A stretch of DNA of 8,747 bases, taken from NCBI GenBank assembly GCA_036003365.1, contig DASYSL010000096.1, forward strand, positions 1 to 8,747, read 5' to 3'. Position 1 is the stretch's first letter, and every line of letters begins with the position of its first letter. Below, piece after piece: positions 5,457 through 8,747 of this stretch. Below the pieces are notes generated by a model. It did no database searches, had not been told where the DNA came from, and worked only from the letters and a program-made list of their open reading frames with translations. Origin of the DNA: DASYSL01 sp036003365. GTDB taxonomy: Bacteria > Eisenbacteria > RBG-16-71-46 > DASYSL01. The position numbers were made by a program, and so were the translations under genes.

Positions 5457-6044
5457 TCAGCGCCGCCCGGCCGCCCGCGCCAGGAGCGCCCGCGTCGCCC
5501 CGAGCGGCAGCCCGATGACGTTCGGGGCATCGCCGTCGATCGCGGCCAGGAGCATGGCCCCCTTCCCCTGAGCGGCATAGGCCCCGGCTTTGTCGTAGGG
5601 CTCCTTGTCGGCGACGTACCAGGCGATCTCGGCCGCAGTGAGCCGGCGAAAGCGCACGCGCGTGATGACGGTCCGCACCGAGCGCGAGTCCGGTCCGACG
5701 AGCGCCACGCCGGTGATCACGCGGTGCCAGCGCCCCGACAAGCGGCGCAGCATGCGCGTTGCCTCGGCGCGCGATTCGGGCTTCCCAAAGACTTCGCCTC
5801 CGAGCGCGACCACGGTGTCCGCGCCGAGACACCACGCCCGTCGATGGCGGCGGGAAGCCGACAGGGCTTTTTCGAGCGCGAGCTTGCGCGCGAAGGCTTC
5901 GGGGCGTTCGCCGTGCCAGGTCTCGTCCACGTCCTGAGCGAGGACCCGAAAGCGAACTCCTTGCCCACGCAGCAAAGCCTGACGCCTGGGGGAGCCGGAG
6001 GCGAGAATGAGCACCCCGCGTGGCACGCGCCACGGGCTCTTCAC
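5457..6044 (-). CDS. maf: Maf-family nucleoside triphosphate pyrophosphatase
   Basis: Maf proteins hydrolyse non-canonical or surplus nucleoside triphosphates to monophosphate and pyrophosphate in the cytosol, and some affect septum formation. The 195-residue product is of family length. Visible motifs are LASGSPRR (14-21), VDE in QDVDET (37-42), GADTVV (74-79, catalytic Asp76), GKP (87-89), LSGRWHRVITGVAL (92-105), YDKAGAYAAQGKGA (140-153) and APNVIGLPL (163-171). The AQG in the YDKAGAY motif resembles the YhdE branch (dTTP/UTP-active) more than the YceF branch (m7GTP-active); that sub-assignment is tentative. Translation begins at a GTG at 6044 overlapping the dtd stop (GTGA). No clear Shine-Dalgarno is present, so it probably depends on dtd translation. 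Later in-frame GTGs (codons 7 and 11) are possible starts. Confidence 0.95.
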   Translation of the reverse strand: MKSPWRVPRGVLILASGSPRRQALLRGQGVRFRVLAQDVDETWHGERPEAFARKLALEKALSASRRHRRAWCLGADTVVALGGEVFGKPESRAEATRMLRRLSGRWHRVITGVALVGPDSRSVRTVITRVRFRRLTAAEIAWYVADKEPYDKAGAYAAQGKGAMLLAAIDGDAPNVIGLPLGATRALLARAAGRR

Positions 6045-6481
6045 GGCTGATCGAGGAGCAGCGTCACCGGTCCTTGGTTCACCAGCTCGACATCCATCAT
6101 GGCCCCGAACACGCCGCGCGCCACGCTGAAGCCGCGCCGCTCCAGCTCGCCGCAGAAGAACGCATACAGCGGCTCGGCTTCCGCGCCGGGCGCCGCCTCG
6201 GTGAACGAGGGCCGGCGGCCGCCGCGCGTGTCCGCATACAAGGTGAATTGCGAGACGACCAGGAACGAGCCGCGTGCCTCGGCGATCGAGAGATTGAGAT
6301 TGCCGCGCTCATCGGGAAAGAAGCGCAGGTCGGCACAGCGCTGGGACAGGCGGCGCGCATCTTCTTCGCGGTCATTCTTGCGCACGCCGAGGAGGACGAG
6401 AGCTCCGACGCCAATCTCTCCCACGACCCGGCCGTCGACGGACACCCGCGCCCGGCTCACGCGCTGGAGGTGTGCCCTCAT
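6041..6481 (-). CDS. dtd: D-aminoacyl-tRNA deacylase
   Basis: DTD removes D-amino acids (and glycine mischarged on tRNA-Ala) from tRNA, a chirality checkpoint of translation. It is a cytosolic homodimer. The 146 residues from the ATG at 6481 equal the usual length. The N-terminus MRAHLQRVSRARVSVDG is canonical. The catalytic-site motif SQFTLYAD is at 77-84 (Thr80), and the Gly-cisPro motif of the active site appears as NQGPVT (135-140; Gly137-Pro138), where E. coli has NDGPVT. The frame is open to 6826, but that is an antisense-free run through rel; the conserved N-terminus sets the start. Its ATG overlaps the rel stop (ATGA), and its stop overlaps maf, so the three genes are likely coupled. 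A rel-dtd pairing is common in bacteria. Confidence 0.97.
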   Translation of the reverse strand: MRAHLQRVSRARVSVDGRVVGEIGVGALVLLGVRKNDREEDARRLSQRCADLRFFPDERGNLNLSIAEARGSFLVVSQFTLYADTRGGRRPSFTEAAPGAEAEPLYAFFCGELERRGFSVARGVFGAMMDVELVNQGPVTLLLDQP

Positions 6482-8655
6482 GAAGCCGCGGGTGGACGTT
6501 TCTGCGGCTCGCGCATCTGCACCTGGCGCTCGACGCGCGATACCCCCTTCACGCGCCGGACCGCGCCCATCACCTCGGTGAGCAAACGAAGGTTGGCCAC
6601 TTCGATCAAGAAGGCGCCGCGCGCCAGGCGATCCTCCCCCGCCATGCCTGCCGAGCGGATGTTGACGCGCGTCGCGGCGATGGCTTTGGCGATGTCCGCG
6701 AGCAGCGAGGGGCGGTCCGTTCCGTAGACCAGGAGCCGCACCGGAAAGAGCTGATCCTCGGCCACATCCCACTCCACCTCGACGCGGCGCTCGGGGCTCG
6801 CCGCGTCCTCGAAGGTGTTGGGACACTCGATGCGGTGCACCGACACGCCGCGCCCGCGCGTCACGATGCCGACGACGCGATCGCCGGGCACCGGCTGGCA
6901 GCAGCGCGCGAAATGGAGCAGCACGTTGTCGATGCCCTGGATACGAACGCCGTGGCCCGGCCGCTTCGTGACTTGCCGGAACGCTTCCAAGGGCCCGCGG
7001 AAGAGCTTTTCCGCCAGGCCTTCCTTCTCGGGCACGAGGCGGCGCATGGCCTGGCCCAGCGGCATGGTGCCCTGGCCGAGCCGCGCCAAGAGTGTCTCGG
7101 CGTCGCTCAGGCCCAGGCTCATCGCCGTGTCCGCGATCTCGGCCTCGCTCACCTCGCGCACGCCGCGCTTGCGCAGCTCGCGCTCCAGCATCTCGCGGCC
7201 GAGGGCGACGGCGTCGGCGCGGTGCTGCTCGCGCAGCCAGTGGCGGATCTTGGAGCGCGCGCTCGCCGTCTTCACGATCCCGAGCCAGTCCTGATGCGGC
7301 CGCGCCGAAGGCGACGTGATCACTTCCACGGTGTCGCCGTTGCGAAGCTCGTGGCGCAGCGGCACCAGCTGCCCGTTCACGCGCGCGCCCACGCAGTGGT
7401 AGCCGACCTCCGAGTGCACGTGGAACGCGAAGTCGAGCGGCGTGGCCCCGCGCGGCAAGCGTTTGAGCTCCCGCCGCGGCGTGTAGACGAAGACCTCTTC
7501 CTGGTAGAGCGCGGTGCGCAGGAACTCGAGGTATTCCTCATCCGAAGCCTGCGTCTGCCAGTCGGCGGTCTGGCTCACGAAGTGGCCGAGAGCTTTGTCC
7601 AGCTCCTCGTCGACCCGTCCGCCTTCCTTGTAGACGTAGTGCGCGGCCACGCCCGACTCGGCCGTGCGGTGCATCTCGCGCGTGCGGATCTGGATCTCCA
7701 CCAGCTCACCGCCCGCCACCACCACCGTCGTGTGCAGCGACTGATAGAGGTTCGACTTGGGCAGCGCGATGTAATCCTTGAAGCGCTCCTGCACCGGATT
7801 CCACAAGTCGTGCACCACGCCCAGCACCTGATAGCAGCCGGTCTTGTCGGTGGTGAGCACGCGCAAACCGTAGAGATCGAAGATCTGCTCGAAGCTCCGG
7901 CCCGAGGCCTTCATCTTCTGGTAGATGGAGAAGAAGTGCTTGGGCCGCGCCTGGATGTCGGCCTTGATGCCCTCGCGCACGAGCCGCTGCTTGAGCGACT
8001 CGATGAGCCCGACCAGGAATGCCTCGCGCTCCTCGCGATTGACGGCCACGCGCTCCACCAGATCGCGATAGCCCGTGGGGTCGAGCACCTTGAGCGACAG
8101 ATCCTCGAGCTCGCGCTTCATGCGCGCGATCCCGAGACGGTGCGCGAGCGGCGCGTAGATGTCGCGCGTCTCGCGCGCCATGCGCACCGCGCGGTCGTGC
8201 GGCAGGTACTCGATGGTGCGCATGTTGTGCAGGCGATCGGCCAGCTTGATGAACATGACGCGCAGGTCGCGCGCCATGGAGAGCAGCATCTTGCGGAAGT
8301 TCTCGGCTTGCTCGGTCTTGGCCGAGTCGAAATGGAAGCCCGAGATCTTGGTCACGCCGTCCACCAGCCACGCCACTTCCTCGCCGAACTGCTCGCGGAT
8401 CGTGGGCAGCGTGACCGAGGTGTCCTCTACCGTGTCGTGCAACAGCGCCGCGCAGGCGACGGCGGTGTCGAGGCGGTTCTCGAGCAGGTCGGCCAGGTTC
8501 AGGCCGGTGTGGACGGTGTGCGTGAGGTAAGGCTCGCCCGAGGAGCGCAGCTGCACGCCATGCGCGGCGCGCGCCACGTCGTAGGCCCGGCCCACCTTCT
8601 CGAGGTCGATGCGCGGACAGCGCTCGGCGAGCGTGCCCAGGAACGAGGCGCGCAT
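6478..8655 (-). CDS. rel: Bifunctional (p)ppGpp synthetase/hydrolase, long RSH (Rel/SpoT type); 5' end possibly beyond the window
   Basis: This enzyme makes (p)ppGpp from GTP/GDP and ATP and degrades it, setting the stringent response. From the ATG at 8655 it has 725 residues with every long-RSH domain. The HD hydrolase is intact: His46, HDTVEDT (73-79; His73-Asp74) and KLADRLHNMRT (137-147). In the synthetase are RPKHFFSIYQKM (237-248), DLYGLRV (260-266), RFKDYIALPKSNLYQSLHTT (291-310) and VEIQIRT (319-325). The RFKD motif is the RxKD charge type of bifunctional enzymes, not the ExDD type of synthetase-only RelA. Next come TGS (about 387-447), a helical region, the zinc-finger-like HFARCCQPVPGD...HRIEC (581-611) and ACT (about 640-712). 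Both activities should be live. The frame stays open upstream to 8747 without another start codon, and AVDLDE just before the ATG resembles family N-termini, so the real start may lie outside. Confidence 0.95.
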   Translation of the reverse strand: MRASFLGTLAERCPRIDLEKVGRAYDVARAAHGVQLRSSGEPYLTHTVHTGLNLADLLENRLDTAVACAALLHDTVEDTSVTLPTIREQFGEEVAWLVDGVTKISGFHFDSAKTEQAENFRKMLLSMARDLRVMFIKLADRLHNMRTIEYLPHDRAVRMARETRDIYAPLAHRLGIARMKRELEDLSLKVLDPTGYRDLVERVAVNREEREAFLVGLIESLKQRLVREGIKADIQARPKHFFSIYQKMKASGRSFEQIFDLYGLRVLTTDKTGCYQVLGVVHDLWNPVQERFKDYIALPKSNLYQSLHTTVVVAGGELVEIQIRTREMHRTAESGVAAHYVYKEGGRVDEELDKALGHFVSQTADWQTQASDEEYLEFLRTALYQEEVFVYTPRRELKRLPRGATPLDFAFHVHSEVGYHCVGARVNGQLVPLRHELRNGDTVEVITSPSARPHQDWLGIVKTASARSKIRHWLREQHRADAVALGREMLERELRKRGVREVSEAEIADTAMSLGLSDAETLLARLGQGTMPLGQAMRRLVPEKEGLAEKLFRGPLEAFRQVTKRPGHGVRIQGIDNVLLHFARCCQPVPGDRVVGIVTRGRGVSVHRIECPNTFEDAASPERRVEVEWDVAEDQLFPVRLLVYGTDRPSLLADIAKAIAATRVNIRSAGMAGEDRLARGAFLIEVANLRLLTEVMGAVRRVKGVSRVERQVQMREPQKRPPAAS

Positions 8656-8747
8656 CTCGTCGAGGTCGACCGCCGGACGCGCCGGGCGGCCCGCCTCGGC
8701 CGGGGGGGCCGGGGTGCCGTCCCCCCGGGGGTTCGCATTGGGCTCGA

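Noticed and set aside
6482..6826. Extension of the dtd frame upstream to 6826
   Set aside because: It overlaps the rel coding sequence in another frame. DTD homology begins exactly at the ATG at 6481, which overlaps the rel stop.

Overview
This window is a GC-rich bacterial chromosomal segment (roughly mid-60s percent G+C by eye). Every convincing gene lies on the minus strand, so transcription runs from high to low coordinates. The content is core housekeeping: the rplM-rpsI-rpsB-tsf-pyrH-frr-uppS-cdsA block found in many phyla, preceded by a bifunctional Rel/SpoT gene, dtd and maf. High G+C, the short EF-Ts, frequent TTG/GTG starts backed by strong Shine-Dalgarno sites, and this gene order would suit a soil or sediment lineage such as Rokubacteria/Methylomirabilota or a deltaproteobacterial relative. 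That assignment is inference; nothing in the window fixes the phylum.

Layout in the direction of transcription. (1) 8747-5457: rel, dtd and maf, joined by 4-nt ATGA and GTGA overlaps, so probably one translationally coupled unit (alarmone metabolism, D-aminoacyl-tRNA proofreading, nucleotide house-cleaning). The rel frame stays open to the window edge, so its true start may lie outside. (2) 5456-5108: a 349-nt gene-free spacer. It holds a tandem 48-bp palindromic repeat (about 2.6 units, six alternating arms, perfect 10-bp terminal inverted repeats), a separate 14-bp palindrome, and a promoter with a consensus -35 and an extended -10 in front of rplM. (3) 5107-4237: rplM and rpsI (L13 and S9). 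(4) 4236-4102: a 135-nt spacer that can fold into a bulged hairpin followed by an H-type pseudoknot whose last strand runs into the rpsB Shine-Dalgarno. This is a strong candidate for a ribosomal-protein leader. (5) 4101-1: rpsB, tsf, pyrH, frr, uppS and the first part of cdsA, closely spaced: S2, EF-Ts, UMP kinase, ribosome recycling factor, undecaprenyl-diphosphate synthase and CDP-diglyceride synthetase. This run links translation to pyrimidine, cell-wall lipid carrier and phospholipid synthesis.

No mobile element, CRISPR array, tRNA/rRNA or accessory system was found. The two observations most worth following are non-coding: the rpsB leader pseudoknot and the 48-bp palindromic array. Long plus-strand reading frames (up to 442 codons) are shadows of the real genes.
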